DNA of 64,000 bases from Gammaproteobacteria bacterium (GCA_027018875.1 JALUYA010000047.1:93504-157503); one strand, 5' to 3'; shown: positions 9,247 through 18,795, counted from the first letter of the stretch. The notes: a model not told the origin generated them from the sequence alone. Numbers and translations: made by a program.

Positions 9247-9924
9247 ATGCTCATTCTTGTCGTCGAGGACGACGCCGAACTTGCGCTCGATATTGTCAAT
9301 GGACTGATCGATGCCGGCCACACGACAAGCCGGGCCGAATCGCTGGCCCAGGCCCGCGCGGCCTGCAATCAACGAACACCCCGGATCGTCGTGCTCGATC
9401 GCCTGCTGCCCGATGGCGAAGGCTTGGAACTGATCCCCTGGCTGCGCCGCCGACATCCCGCGGTAAAAATCCTGGTGCTCTCGGCCCTCGCATCGGTCGA
9501 TGCCCGCGTCGGCGGACTGAACGCCGGCGCCGACGACTACCTGGGAAAACCCTATGCAATGCCCGAATTGCATGCCCGGATCAACGCCCTGGCCCGCCGC
9601 GACGACGATGCCAACCAGCCATGCCTCGGGAGCGGCGCCCTGGTGCTCGATCGTATCCGCCGCCGGATAACGGTCGGCGGAGAATCCCTGCGCCTGAAGC
9701 CACGTGAATACCTCCTGCTGGAGTACCTGTTGCTGCATTCGGGCGAAGTCGTCAGCCGCGAGATGATCCTGCGCGATGTCTGGGGGTACAACTTCGATCC
9801 CGGAACCAACGTGATCGATGTCCACATGAGCCGCCTGCGCGCCAAGCTTGCCGCGACCGCGGCCGCCGGCTGCCTCGAGACCGTCCGCGGCGAAGGGTAT
9901 CGCCTGGACGCGCTCGGCGCATGA
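9247..9924 (+). CDS. Two-component response regulator, OmpR/PhoB family
   Basis: The 225-residue product has a receiver domain (1-115) with the acidic pocket Glu7-Asp8-Asp9, phospho-acceptor Asp51 (VVLDRLLPDG), switch Ser79 and Lys101 (GKPYAMPEL). A C-terminal winged helix (about 128-222) carries the LKPREYLLLEYLL and SREMILRDVWG signatures. The start was set at 9247 because MLILVVEDD is the usual family beginning; a longer in-frame extension lacks homology. The stop overlaps the kinase start by four bases (ATGA). The pair lies between two efflux operons and diverges from the nearer one, so efflux control is likely but inferred. Confidence 0.94.
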   Translation: MLILVVEDDAELALDIVNGLIDAGHTTSRAESLAQARAACNQRTPRIVVLDRLLPDGEGLELIPWLRRRHPAVKILVLSALASVDARVGGLNAGADDYLGKPYAMPELHARINALARRDDDANQPCLGSGALVLDRIRRRITVGGESLRLKPREYLLLEYLLLHSGEVVSREMILRDVWGYNFDPGTNVIDVHMSRLRAKLAATAAAGCLETVRGEGYRLDALGA

Positions 9925-11270
9925 GCACAGCGACGCGGTTTTCGCTGCTGCGTACCACCGCTTTCCGTGTGGCCGCCCTGTATGCCTTCCTCTACGCATT
10001 TCTCACCGCCGCCATCGTCGCGATGGTGCTGGTGGCGACCCATGATCAGATCGGGGCCCAAGTCCAAGCCGGCCTCAAGGCCGAATCCCTGGCCCTTACC
10101 GCGCTATACGTCAACCGGGGAAGTATCGCCCTGGTACACGCCGTGGCCCAAAGGAGCAACGCCGTATTTGTTCCGGGCGACCGGGATGCGGACGATCCGG
10201 GCCGCCGATTCTATGCCTTGGCGAGCGCGCAAGGCAAGATACTCGCCGGAGATTTCCGGCATTGGCCCACGGGTGCACCGACCCGAGGCTGGTTTCGTTT
10301 CCGGTTCCGTGGCGGCGGGCCCCGCATCGAGGCCTTGGTGCGCCCCTTGCCCGGCGGCAACCGTCTCCTGATCGGCCAATCCCTGCGCATACCCGACCAG
10401 CTGACAGACAGTTTCAAGCTCTGGGGAGCCGTGGCCGCCGGATTGATGTTTCTCGCCGGCCTGGCCGGAGGCGTCGCCATCGGACGCAGCGTCATGAAGC
10501 GCATCGCCGGCGCCAGTGCAACCGCCGAGCGGATTCGCGGCGGCCGCCTGGGTGAGCGGCTCGATGAGACGGGACCCGGCGAGCATGTCGTACTCGCCCG
10601 GGCGTTCAACGCCATGCTTGAACGCATCGAAACGGCGGTCCTCGGCCTGCATGACCTCGGCTCACGCATGGCCCACGAGATAAAACACCCGCTGGCCCGC
10701 GCCTCGCGGGCGCTCGAGCGCGCGGCCACCGCCACCGGAAGCGATCCGGGCAAGGAGATCGCCCATGCCCGCGAGGAGCTGGCCGAGCTCGATCGCCGTG
10801 TCGAGGCGCTGTTGCGGCTGGCACAACTGGAAGGCGGCGCGAGCACGGAGTTCTTTCGCGAATTCGACTTGGGCGCCCTGGTGGCGGATCTGGCCGAACT
10901 CTACCTGCCGGTCGCACAAGAATGCGGCCAGCGGATCGAAAACCACACCCGGGGCCGAGTACGCTGCACCGGGGATCGTCAACTGATCGCCCAGGCCCTG
11001 GTCAACCTGCTGGAGAATGCTTTGCGCTACGCGCCGCGAACCGCTCCGATCATCCTCACCGCCCGCGCCGCCGGCCGGCAACTGGTACTGGAGGTGCATG
11101 ACGGCGGCAAGGGCCCTCCGGAAGGCGGCGGCCGCCGCCCGGGAGGTGCCGGCCTGGGACTTGCTATCGCTCGCGCCATCGCCCGCTTGCATGAGGGAAC
11201 CCTCGAGCTCGAACACGACTCCACAGGGTTTACCGCCCGGCTGAGAATGGCCGCGACGGCCGGCGCCTAA
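9921..11270 (+). CDS. Sensor histidine kinase, cognate of the upstream regulator
   Basis: The 449-residue inner-membrane kinase has TM1 (about 18-40), a periplasmic sensor of about 120 residues, TM2 (about 168-190) and a HAMP segment (about 190-240). His252 is the phospho-acceptor in SRMAHEIKHPLAR, the N-box holds Asn362 and Asn366, and DGGKG (394-398) and GGAGLGLAIA form the ATP-binding boxes. All catalytic motifs are present. The periplasmic domain has no motif that I recognise, so the signal is unknown. The small sensor with HAMP resembles kinases that sense envelope stress or metals, but this is only a resemblance. The gene ends convergent with the second RND pump gene. Confidence 0.94.
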   Translation: MSTATRFSLLRTTAFRVAALYAFLYAFLTAAIVAMVLVATHDQIGAQVQAGLKAESLALTALYVNRGSIALVHAVAQRSNAVFVPGDRDADDPGRRFYALASAQGKILAGDFRHWPTGAPTRGWFRFRFRGGGPRIEALVRPLPGGNRLLIGQSLRIPDQLTDSFKLWGAVAAGLMFLAGLAGGVAIGRSVMKRIAGASATAERIRGGRLGERLDETGPGEHVVLARAFNAMLERIETAVLGLHDLGSRMAHEIKHPLARASRALERAATATGSDPGKEIAHAREELAELDRRVEALLRLAQLEGGASTEFFREFDLGALVADLAELYLPVAQECGQRIENHTRGRVRCTGDRQLIAQALVNLLENALRYAPRTAPIILTARAAGRQLVLEVHDGGKGPPEGGGRRPGGAGLGLAIARAIARLHEGTLELEHDSTGFTARLRMAATAGA

Positions 11271-11279
11271 GCGCCGGCC
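11258..11279. terminator. GC-rich hairpin between convergent kinase and RND pump genes
   Basis: GGCCGGCGC, CTAA and GCGCCGGCC form a perfect 9-base stem across the kinase stop codon. There is no T-run on either strand, so it would be a weak or factor-assisted terminator. Its place between two convergent genes supports a transcription-ending role. Confidence 0.5.
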
Positions 11280-11291
11280 TGGGAATTCCTC

Positions 11292-14200
11292 TCAACCTCC
11301 GCCGGGCGCATCCGCCCGGACCCTACCCAGGCAAAGGCGGTAGGTCACCGGAACCACGATCAGCGCGAGCGGCAACTGGACCAGCAGGCCGGAAACGATC
11401 GCGATCGCCAGCGGCTGCAACATCCGGGCTCCCTGCCCCATGCCGAAGGCCAGCGGTACGAGCGCGAGGATGAAGGCCAGCGTGGTCATCAGGATGGGAC
11501 GCAGGCGGTTGGCCCCCGCCTCTACCAAGGCATCGTAAAGACCCAACCGCTTACGCACCTGCTCCAGCTCGGAAAAATAAAACACCGCAAGCTCAGTCAC
11601 GATACCGACGATCATGGTCATGCCCATGATCGCGGCGATGTTCAGCTCGGTTCCCGTGAGCCACAGCCCCAGGAACACAGCCGGCAGAGCGAACAGCGGC
11701 GCGACGAGGATCGCCAGGGCGATGCGGAAGCGTTCGAACTGGTACAGCAAGGCGAAAAACACCAACGTCAGGGCGGCGAGAAAAACGATGACCAGGTCGT
11801 GAAAGGCGATCTGTTGCTGCCGATAAAGTCCGCCAAGCCGGTAATACACCCCCGGGGGAAGAAACCCCGGCCTGTCGAGCACCTGGCGCACATCGGCGAG
11901 CGCCGCCCCATAGCCGCGGCCCTGAATCCGGGCCGAGACCGTGACCTCGGGCTTGAGATCGTAGCGCGTCAGTTGCGCCTGACCCACCACCGGCACGAGG
12001 CGGGCGACCTCCCCGAGCGGAACCAGACGCCCGGCGGGCGTACGCAACATGAGCCGCCCGATCTGCCTGCGCGTCGCCCGGTCCGCGCGTGGCACCCACA
12101 CCCGCACTCCGACCATTTTCTGCGGCTTTTCGATCCGGGTGACCACCCGGCCGGCAAGATAGGTCTCAAGCTGGTTGGTGATCGCCCTCGGGGTGAGCCC
12201 CAGAAGCCCGGCACGCATGCGATCGATTTGAACGCGCAGCGAATCGCCGGCGATAATCACCCCGTCCTGTACTTCATCCAGTCCCGGAACCCGGCTTATC
12301 GCCCGTGCCACCCTGGGGGCGAGGCGGTGCAAATCACCCGCATCGCCCCCGAACAGGCGGATCACCACCGGGCGGGGCGAAGAGGTCAGGTCGCCGATCA
12401 GGTCCTGCATCGGCTGCTTGATATCGAGAATGGTGAAACCCGGCACCTCGTGCCGAATCCGCCGGGCGATTCTGGCCATCACTTGCTGCTGCTGCGCCGG
12501 GCGGCGCAGGCGAATAAAGAAGTCCCCTTCGTTTTGCTCGGTAATCCCGCCTCCGAGCTGCGCCCCGGTTCGCCGCGACCAGTTGCGTACCTCGGGCGTC
12601 GTCGCCAAAATATGCGCAACTTGTGTGATCAAGCGATCGGTTTCCTTCAGCGAGGTACCGGGCAGGGTCCGGTAATCGAGTACGAAACCACCTTCATTCA
12701 TGTGCGGCATAAAGCCCGAACGGGTGTAGTGAAAGCCAAGAAATCCGAGCCCGAACAGCGGCAGGAGCCCGGCTAGCAGCCAGGCGGGATGTACGACCAG
12801 CAGGCGCATCAAGCGGCGGTAGCCGTCGCGCAATGCCTCCATAAAACGGCCGTTTCGTTCGAGCGCCCGCGCGTCTTTGTCATCCATCAACCGGTCCGCG
12901 ATGAGCGGCAGCGCGATCCAGGCATACAGGAACGAAAGCGCCAGGCCGGCAACCATGGTCAGCGAGAGCGCCTTGAAAAAGGCGCCGGTAACCCCGCTCA
13001 GGAAAGCCAGCGGCAAAAAAATGATCGTGGTAACGAGCGAGGAACCGATCAGGGGCCGGGTGAACTCCCGCCCATAGGCAAGCATGGCCTCCGGCCTATG
13101 CCCATCCTCGCCCAGGCGACGGCCCAGATGTTCCAGCATCACGATCATGTCGTCGATGATCAGCCCCACGGCCGCCGCCATCCCACCAAGAGTCATGATA
13201 TTGAAACTAAGGCCCGCCAGATACAGCACCAGCACCGTGCTCGCAAGCACCGCGGGAACCGCAAGCAGCGCAATCAACGTCAATTTAAAATTACGCAGGA
13301 AAAGAAGCAGAATTCCCATCGCAAACAGCACGCCGAGCGCGAGCGCGTCGCGTACCGAAACCGCCGATGCCTCGATCAGCCCGCTCTGGTTGTACCACTG
13401 CCGAATCGTGACTCCCGCGGGAATCACCTTGCGGTACGCCTTGAGTCGATTGGCAATGGCGCGATCGATTGCGACCGTATTGCCTCCCAGCTGTTGATAG
13501 ACCATCACCAGGACCGCCCGCTTGCCGTCGGCGCCGACCGTCATCCACTGCGGCATCACCGCGGCATGGACCGTTGCCACATCGGCCACCGTAACCACCC
13601 CATCGGGCCGCGCGCGGATCACCACCCGGGCGATGGCGGCGGGGCGCTTGACCTGGTTATCGGAAAGCACCAAGTACAACCGGTAATGGGCGCGGTAACG
13701 CCCGAGCGCCGCCACTACATTTGACCGGGTCAGCGCGCGCTCCACCGCCGCGAGACTCAGCCCGTACCGAATCAACTTGCCCGGATCCACGCTCACCCTG
13801 TACTCGGCGATTTTACCGCCGAGAATAGCCACCCGCCGCACTCCCTTCACTCCCGTGAACAATGGCAAAAGCGTTTCGCGGGCGATATCGCGCAGCGCCA
13901 CCTGCGATAGCGTCTTGGCGCTCAGGCTGTAGGCGATCACCGGAAAGGTGGTCGGGTCCATACGCCGGGCGAGAAAGCTCGTGCCCGGCGGTAACCGCGG
14001 CATCACCTGGTTGATCGCCGCCTCCACCTGCAGCAGCGCCCGCGACATATCGGTACCCCAATTGAAACGTAGCGACAGGTCCGTCGCCCCGCGGCTGGTG
14101 GTGGAACTAATCGCGGTAACCCCCGGTACCGCCCGGACGGCGAATTCGAGCGGGCGTGTAACCAGGAGTTCTTCCTGGCGTTCAGGACGCGAGCCGGAAT

Positions 14201-14348
14201 CCACATTCACCTCGATGCGTGGGAACATCACCGCCGGAAACAGCGCCACCGGCAGACGAAAGACCGAAAAAATGCCGGCACCCGCCAGCACTGTCAACAG
14301 GAACAGGGCGGAGCGTCGGTGTCGGCCGAACCACTCGGTAAGACTCAT
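11292..14348 (-). CDS. RND efflux transporter, inner-membrane permease (second system)
   Basis: The start was set at 14348, where the ATG overlaps the adaptor stop (ATGA); a longer frame to 14600 lies inside the adaptor gene. The 1018-residue protein has TM1 (about 12-31), two large periplasmic loops and twelve TM segments. TM4 carries Asp399-Asp400 (GLIIDDMIVMLEH). The TM10 segment (MGMTMIVGIVTELAVFYF) lacks the Lys of AcrB-type pumps and the Asn of CzcA-type pumps, so proton coupling may use other residues. Substrate is not predictable. It is the last gene of the OMF-adaptor-pump operon and is convergent with the histidine kinase. Confidence 0.92.
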   Translation of the reverse strand: MSLTEWFGRHRRSALFLLTVLAGAGIFSVFRLPVALFPAVMFPRIEVNVDSGSRPERQEELLVTRPLEFAVRAVPGVTAISSTTSRGATDLSLRFNWGTDMSRALLQVEAAINQVMPRLPPGTSFLARRMDPTTFPVIAYSLSAKTLSQVALRDIARETLLPLFTGVKGVRRVAILGGKIAEYRVSVDPGKLIRYGLSLAAVERALTRSNVVAALGRYRAHYRLYLVLSDNQVKRPAAIARVVIRARPDGVVTVADVATVHAAVMPQWMTVGADGKRAVLVMVYQQLGGNTVAIDRAIANRLKAYRKVIPAGVTIRQWYNQSGLIEASAVSVRDALALGVLFAMGILLLFLRNFKLTLIALLAVPAVLASTVLVLYLAGLSFNIMTLGGMAAAVGLIIDDMIVMLEHLGRRLGEDGHRPEAMLAYGREFTRPLIGSSLVTTIIFLPLAFLSGVTGAFFKALSLTMVAGLALSFLYAWIALPLIADRLMDDKDARALERNGRFMEALRDGYRRLMRLLVVHPAWLLAGLLPLFGLGFLGFHYTRSGFMPHMNEGGFVLDYRTLPGTSLKETDRLITQVAHILATTPEVRNWSRRTGAQLGGGITEQNEGDFFIRLRRPAQQQQVMARIARRIRHEVPGFTILDIKQPMQDLIGDLTSSPRPVVIRLFGGDAGDLHRLAPRVARAISRVPGLDEVQDGVIIAGDSLRVQIDRMRAGLLGLTPRAITNQLETYLAGRVVTRIEKPQKMVGVRVWVPRADRATRRQIGRLMLRTPAGRLVPLGEVARLVPVVGQAQLTRYDLKPEVTVSARIQGRGYGAALADVRQVLDRPGFLPPGVYYRLGGLYRQQQIAFHDLVIVFLAALTLVFFALLYQFERFRIALAILVAPLFALPAVFLGLWLTGTELNIAAIMGMTMIVGIVTELAVFYFSELEQVRKRLGLYDALVEAGANRLRPILMTTLAFILALVPLAFGMGQGARMLQPLAIAIVSGLLVQLPLALIVVPVTYRLCLGRVRADAPGGG

Positions 14349-15376
14349 TGCCCGATTTCCCGCACCAGCATGCCGTCCTTCAACTCGTGGTTTCCGATGT
14401 TCACCACCCGCTCCCCGCCGCGGAGCCGGCCCGACACCAGGGCCTGGCCTCGCCGCATCACCAGGAGTTTTACCGGCACCCGCATGGCCCGGTCGCGGCG
14501 CACCACGAAAACATGGTAGCCGCCTCGACCGGGGAGCAGCGAGCTTTCGGGAACCAACCACCCTAAGAAATTGCCCGTCGTGATCCGGGCACGTAGCCAT
14601 TCCCCGGGTAGAAGACCCGGATTGTGCTGCAGATAGACGATTGCATCGACAAAACCGCTTGCCGGGTTGACCTGTCTGCCCACGCTGCGGATCCTCGCCC
14701 TCGGCCCCCTACTGGAACCACGGCGTCCGAATACCGGGCTGAGAGCAACCGGCATCCCGGGGCGTACCCGGGTACTCTCCCTCGCCGTGAGCCCGAGCCG
14801 AATCCAGGTGCCGGCCGTAGGATTAATCCCGAGCAACGGCTGTCCGGCGGCCACCCATTGCCCTTGCTCGACTCTTATCGCCGTCACGGTAGCCGCTTGT
14901 CGCGCCCGAATCAGGCGCACGGGCCGACTCGCTCCTTCGGACACGAGCGCCGCCAGATCCGCCCGCAGCTTGATCCACGTTGCCCTGGCCGCGGCCAGCC
15001 TCGCCCGGGTAGAGAGCCCCTCCCGGGCGAGCCGCCGCGCCTGCTCCAGCCGTGCGGCCGCCGCCCGGAGCGCCGCCCGGGTCCCGCGGTAGGCGGCAAA
15101 TGCCCGGGGCTGGGCCACCTCGATCAGCGCCTGGCCAGGCGCCACCACCTCCCCGGGATTTACCAGCAATCGCACCACGCGCACCGGCCCCGCCGCGCTT
15201 ATCCAGACGCGGGCCCGGGGCAGGTTATCCACCTGGCCATAGACCGTAAGCCTCCGCGCGAGGTGCTCCATTCTCACCGCTTGGGTGCGGACCTGCGCCA
15301 CTGGAGCGGAAGTTGCACCGAACCCGGCACCGGCGTAGAGCCCGATCCCGAAAAGCACAAAGACCCGAAGTTTCAT
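14345..15376 (-). CDS. RND periplasmic adaptor (membrane fusion protein, second system)
   Basis: The 343-residue product has a signal peptide (MKLRVFVLFGIGLYAGAGFG), a barrel-sandwich domain split around an alpha-hairpin rich in Ala, Arg and Leu (about 88-150), then a beta-barrel and a membrane-proximal domain ending in LKDGMLVREIG. This order is typical of RND adaptors. It overlaps the OMF gene upstream and the pump gene downstream by four bases each, so the three are co-translated as one operon. Confidence 0.9.
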   Translation of the reverse strand: MKLRVFVLFGIGLYAGAGFGATSAPVAQVRTQAVRMEHLARRLTVYGQVDNLPRARVWISAAGPVRVVRLLVNPGEVVAPGQALIEVAQPRAFAAYRGTRAALRAAAARLEQARRLAREGLSTRARLAAARATWIKLRADLAALVSEGASRPVRLIRARQAATVTAIRVEQGQWVAAGQPLLGINPTAGTWIRLGLTARESTRVRPGMPVALSPVFGRRGSSRGPRARIRSVGRQVNPASGFVDAIVYLQHNPGLLPGEWLRARITTGNFLGWLVPESSLLPGRGGYHVFVVRRDRAMRVPVKLLVMRRGQALVSGRLRGGERVVNIGNHELKDGMLVREIGQ

Positions 15377-16707
15377 CGCCGCCGCCCGCTAAAGGAGGAA
15401 AATCCGAGCAACGTGCGCAGCGTCAGTGTCAAGGCGATTTTCTCGGTATCGAGCCGAACAATCAGCGCCTGCTGGTTCATCCATGCCGCGTAGGCGGCGT
15501 AGGCCGCGAGCCGATTCATCGCCCCGGCGCGAACCGCCGCGAGGGCCCCCCGGGCGCCGTGTTCTATCGCGGGAGCGTGACTCCGTGCCGCGACGAGTAA
15601 CCTCCCCACCGCGTCCAGGCGTTCGTGCACGCTCAGAATCCGGTTCATGCCGGTATCGAGGTGTAACAGGTAGGCGGCGCGTAATGCCCGGCGCGTGGCC
15701 CGAGCGATGGCAATTTGCCCCCGGTTGCCATTGAACACGGGCAGCCGCAACGAGATGCCGAGCCCAATGGCGTTATTGCCGGCGGTATCGCGGCTCCGGT
15801 TCAGCCCGAGCGACAGCAGGGGAAACTGGGCCAGGATTGCGGCCCGCAGCCTCGCATCGGCGCCGGCATAGCCTGCCCGCAGCGCCCGCAAGTCCAGCCG
15901 CCTTGCAGCCAAGCTCGCCAATGCCCGGTCCACCCCGGCCGCGGCGACGGGCCGCACCGCGGCCGGGGCATGGAGTCGAAGGGGCGTTGTCGCCCGCAGG
16001 GCGAGCAGGTTCGCCAACCGGGCGTGAAACCGCAGCTCGGCTCGATCAAGAGCCCCCAACCGCGATTGCAGCGCCACCCACCGGGTTTCGAGCCGGGCGT
16101 AAACAAGTGTGGTCAACGCCCCCGCGGCCCGGGCGCGCCGGGCCGCCCGGAGCGTGGCGCCCAAGAGTGCCCGCGCCTGTCGTCCATAGCCGATTTCCTG
16201 TTTCACGGACCACAGACGCAAATAAGCGAGCCGCGCCTTGAGGGCAACTTGTTCGGCCTGCCAGCGCCACCCCAACAATGCGGCGGCATAGCGGGCCCGC
16301 GCCGCCTGGTGGCGACGGCCCCGGGTGATCAAGGCGATCAGGCCGGCATCCAGGCCGGCGCTCCAGCCGTTGAAGGAATCCGGACCACTCAGCAAATAAT
16401 CCCCACTCAAGCCGAGCCGGGGATCCGGCAACAGGCCCGCCGCATAGGCCCGGGCCTTCTCGACTTCGACCCGCCCGCGCAGCGCCTGCAACACCGGGGC
16501 ACGCATCACCGCCAAGCGCCCGACATTACCAAGGCTCAGCGTCACTCCCGCCGGTGCCGCCGTTATCGCCGCTGCCAAAGAGTTCTGCAGGTTGTCGCGT
16601 GGCGGTAGCGGCAAGGCATGGTAGCTCGTGCACCCCGCGAGCAGCATCACCACCACGCCACCCAACAGGCTCCTGTTTCCGATCGGTTGTATCCGATGAA
16701 GCGACAT
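15373..16707 (-). CDS. TolC-family outer-membrane factor, lipoprotein
   Basis: The start at 16707 gives MSLHRIQPIGNRSL, a hydrophobic stretch and the lipobox LLAGC (Cys about residue 24), with GGAGG eight bases upstream. An ATG at 16713 would sit too close to this site. The 444-residue protein consists of long Ala/Arg/Leu-rich helices in two repeats, as in OMF channels, with ALIVRLDTEKIALT near the C-terminus. It forms the outer-membrane exit duct for the adaptor and pump encoded next, and may also serve the first pump system, which lacks its own OMF. A near-identical 42-base piece of its 3' end lies at 4762-4803. Confidence 0.88.
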   Translation of the reverse strand: MSLHRIQPIGNRSLLGGVVVMLLAGCTSYHALPLPPRDNLQNSLAAAITAAPAGVTLSLGNVGRLAVMRAPVLQALRGRVEVEKARAYAAGLLPDPRLGLSGDYLLSGPDSFNGWSAGLDAGLIALITRGRRHQAARARYAAALLGWRWQAEQVALKARLAYLRLWSVKQEIGYGRQARALLGATLRAARRARAAGALTTLVYARLETRWVALQSRLGALDRAELRFHARLANLLALRATTPLRLHAPAAVRPVAAAGVDRALASLAARRLDLRALRAGYAGADARLRAAILAQFPLLSLGLNRSRDTAGNNAIGLGISLRLPVFNGNRGQIAIARATRRALRAAYLLHLDTGMNRILSVHERLDAVGRLLVAARSHAPAIEHGARGALAAVRAGAMNRLAAYAAYAAWMNQQALIVRLDTEKIALTLTLRTLLGFSSFSGRRR

Positions 16708-17166
16708 GAGCATATCCTCCAGTCCCCGGGATAAAATCCAGTGTGAAAACTTAACCCGATTTCTTGCCCTCACCCTGCCCGGATCGCCCGGAACCCACCC
16801 CGGGCACAAAAATCCATCTCGAATGACCCGTCCAGAGAGCGGACAAGGGGGTGGCACATCGGTCACGCACTGGAAACGTGGCGGGCGGGTACAAAACATA
16901 AAAAATACGCAAAAATCTCTGCCTTATTCACCTTCTCTGAAGGCGGAATTCTCGATCCGGAGTAAAAGTAAAAACTCTCGATTCCACTCTATCGTGAACC
17001 GGCCCTAATGGGAACCTTTTCCCGATTACAACTCGTTAATGTGCCGGAGGGTCCAGGGTGCTTGCCCTACGCCGCCATGCAGAATCCAATGCAGGCTCTT
17101 TACTTTCAAAACCCCTTTTTTTATCATGCGGCATAGACCGTGCTTGCTCCTGATCAAGGGGGAAAT
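16708..17166. other. 459-base intergenic region without a supported gene
   Basis: This gap separates the divergent OMF gene and membrane-protein gene. Its right part (about 16890-17160) is clearly more AT-rich than the neighbourhood, with runs such as AAAACATAAAAAATACG and CCCCTTTTTTTATC. A short plus-strand reading frame (16706-17008) overlaps the OMF start and has low-complexity, unconvincing protein. I see no clear promoter pair, repeat or RNA gene. Confidence 0.5.
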
Positions 17167-17715
17167 ATGCTACCTAACGCTGCCCTGGCGACCCTGGTTA
17201 TTCCAGACTTTATTTTTGCAATCATGATGGTCGGGCTTATCGGCTACCTATTGAAAGTGCATCCCCCGAAGGCCCGGCGGCGGTCGTTACGCGGAGGGAC
17301 TACGTTGCAGCTTCTTTATGTTGCCGTAAGCATAGCGGGCGCAGTGATCGTAAGGCTTTGGTTACCACGGGGCATGATTGCCGATTACAATGCCCTGTAC
17401 TGGACCGCGGTGGCATCCAGCCTGGTTGTCATGTTCCACATTTTTATCATTGAATCGGCGCGCTCCAGTCGCAGCCTGAGGTGGATTTCCATATTATTGC
17501 TTGTTGTCTCCGGCCTTGCCTCAGCACCTTTCATTGCCCTACAGTCCCAGGTCTCCTCGACCATCTACGGATTGCCGACGCCGCTTTCTTTAGTGGCCTT
17601 TGCGATTTATATTCTTCCTGTTTTAATAACTGATCCTACGTTGCGTGGTACTACGAATATTCTGCAGCACGGCGTTTTTTGGAGTAACGAGGTGCATGAG
17701 AAAGCCGGAGAATGA
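17167..17715 (+). CDS. Orphan membrane protein, five predicted TM segments
   Basis: I do not recognise this 182-residue protein. It has hydrophobic segments at about 11-28, 47-66, 76-97, 109-128 and 142-157, short loops, and a basic loop PPKARRRSLRGG after TM1, which places that loop in the cytoplasm. The start at 17167 follows AAGGGGG at good spacing; an in-frame ATG at 17140 has no such site. Base composition is lower in GC than in neighbouring genes, and the gene ends nine bases from the 3' end of tRNA-Pro, both consistent with acquisition by transfer. No catalytic motif is visible. Confidence 0.7.
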   Translation: MLPNAALATLVIPDFIFAIMMVGLIGYLLKVHPPKARRRSLRGGTTLQLLYVAVSIAGAVIVRLWLPRGMIADYNALYWTAVASSLVVMFHIFIIESARSSRSLRWISILLLVVSGLASAPFIALQSQVSSTIYGLPTPLSLVAFAIYILPVLITDPTLRGTTNILQHGVFWSNEVHEKAGE

Positions 17716-17723
17716 GTATATAT

Positions 17724-17800
17724 TGGTCGGGGTGGCGGGACTCGAACCCGCGGCCTCCTGCTCCCAAAGCAGGCGCGCTACCAGGCTGCGCCACACCCCG
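17724..17800 (-). tRNA. tRNA-Pro (anticodon TGG)
   Basis: The 77-base minus-strand gene folds into a standard cloverleaf: acceptor CGGGGTG/CACCCCG, anticodon stem CCTGC/GCAGG with loop TTTGGGA (anticodon TGG), T-arm GCGGG-TTCGAGT-CCCGC. The CCA end is encoded. Confidence 0.97.
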
Positions 17801-17809
17801 TGCCGCTGA

Positions 17810-17839
17810 ATTGTAGCGGGATATGCCGGGCGAAGTCCA
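17810..17839 (-). promoter_or_regulatory. Probable sigma-70 promoter of tRNA-Pro
   Basis: On the minus strand TGGACT (17839-17834) and TACAAT (17815-17810) are separated by 18 bases. The -10 box ends nine bases before the tRNA 5' end. The -35 match is only partial. Confidence 0.5.
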
Positions 17840-17901
17840 CTGGATCAAAACCACGCCGCCGCCGGCGGGCTCCTGGGCTAAAATACCAAGCTTTGTTAAC
17901 C

Positions 17902-18795
17902 ATGGCCCAATCAATGCCCGCCCGACTGCTGGACGGTAAAATCCTGGCCCTTTCGATTCGCAGGAAACTGCGCGCCGAAGTCGAGGAACTGACGCTCCGG
18001 GGCCGGCGTCAGCCGGGCCTGGCCGTGGTACTGGTCGGGGACAACCCGGCCTCCGAGATTTATGTCCGTCACAAGCGCGAAGCCTGCCGCGAGGTGGGTA
18101 TCGCAACCACGGCGTATGAACTCCCCGGAGATACACCCCAGCTCGAGCTGGATCTTTTGATCGAGAACCTGAATCGGCAGCCCTTTATCGATGGGATCCT
18201 GGTCCAGCTGCCGCTCCCGCCCCAGCTCGACACCGGCAGGGTGATCGAGCGGATCGATCCCGCCAAGGATGTGGACGGGTTCCACCCCTATAATGTCGGG
18301 CGCCTGGCGCAACGCATCCCCCGGCTCAGATCCTGCACACCAAAGGGTATCGTGCGGATGCTGGAGGAGATCGGCGAAAAATTCAAGGGCCGCGAACACG
18401 TGGTGATCGGGGCTTCAAATATCGTGGGCCGCCCCTTGGCACTCGAACTGCTGTTGGCCGGGGCCACGGTCACGGTATGTCACAAATTCACCCGCAACCT
18501 GCGCCTCCATGTCGAGCGCGCGGAAGTGCTGACCGTTGCGGTCGGAAAACCGAACCTGATCCCGGGCGAATGGGTCCGTCCTGGCGCCACGGTAATCGAC
18601 GTCGGCATGAATCGGCTCGGTAACGGGCGCCTGGTAGGCGACGTGGGTTTCGACGCGGCCCGCCAACGCGCCGCCTGGATCACCCCGGTTCCCGGCGGCG
18701 TAGGCCCGATGACGGTCGCCATGCTGCTCGAGAACACGCTCGAGGCCTACCGCCGGCGTGAAGAAGGGCTAAAAGAAAACCCCGCAGCAGCCTAG
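17902..18795 (+). CDS. folD: Bifunctional methylenetetrahydrofolate dehydrogenase / methenyltetrahydrofolate cyclohydrolase
   Basis: FolD interconverts 5,10-methylene-THF and 10-formyl-THF in one-carbon metabolism. The 297-residue product carries the substrate-site signatures [18 protein letters not shown], with the catalytic Lys, and [10 protein letters not shown]. The Rossmann signature [21 protein letters not shown] and the closing [14 protein letters not shown] are also present. Length matches the family. The start was placed at 17902 rather than at the frame's first Met near 17800, which lies in the tRNA promoter. No strong ribosome-binding site is seen. The 3' end overlaps that of cysS by four bases. 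Confidence 0.97.
   Translation: MAQSMPARLLDGKILALSIRRKLRAEVEELTLRGRRQPGLAVVLVGDNPASEIYVRHKREACREVGIATTAYELPGDTPQLELDLLIENLNRQPFIDGILVQLPLPPQLDTGRVIERIDPAKDVDGFHPYNVGRLAQRIPRLRSCTPKGIVRMLEEIGEKFKGREHVVIGASNIVGRPLALELLLAGATVTVCHKFTRNLRLHVERAEVLTVAVGKPNLIPGEWVRPGATVIDVGMNRLGNGRLVGDVGFDAARQRAAWITPVPGGVGPMTVAMLLENTLEAYRRREEGLKENPAAA

Noticed and set aside
12789..13724. 311-residue plus-strand open frame
   Set aside because: It is antisense to the second RND pump gene and has shadow composition.
16706..17008. 100-residue plus-strand frame in the intergenic region
   Set aside because: It has no ribosome-binding site, overlaps the OMF start and has an irregular composition with no similarity that I recognise.
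17700..17830. Attachment-site duplication at tRNA-Pro
   Set aside because: No second copy of the tRNA 3' end and no integrase gene is visible nearby.
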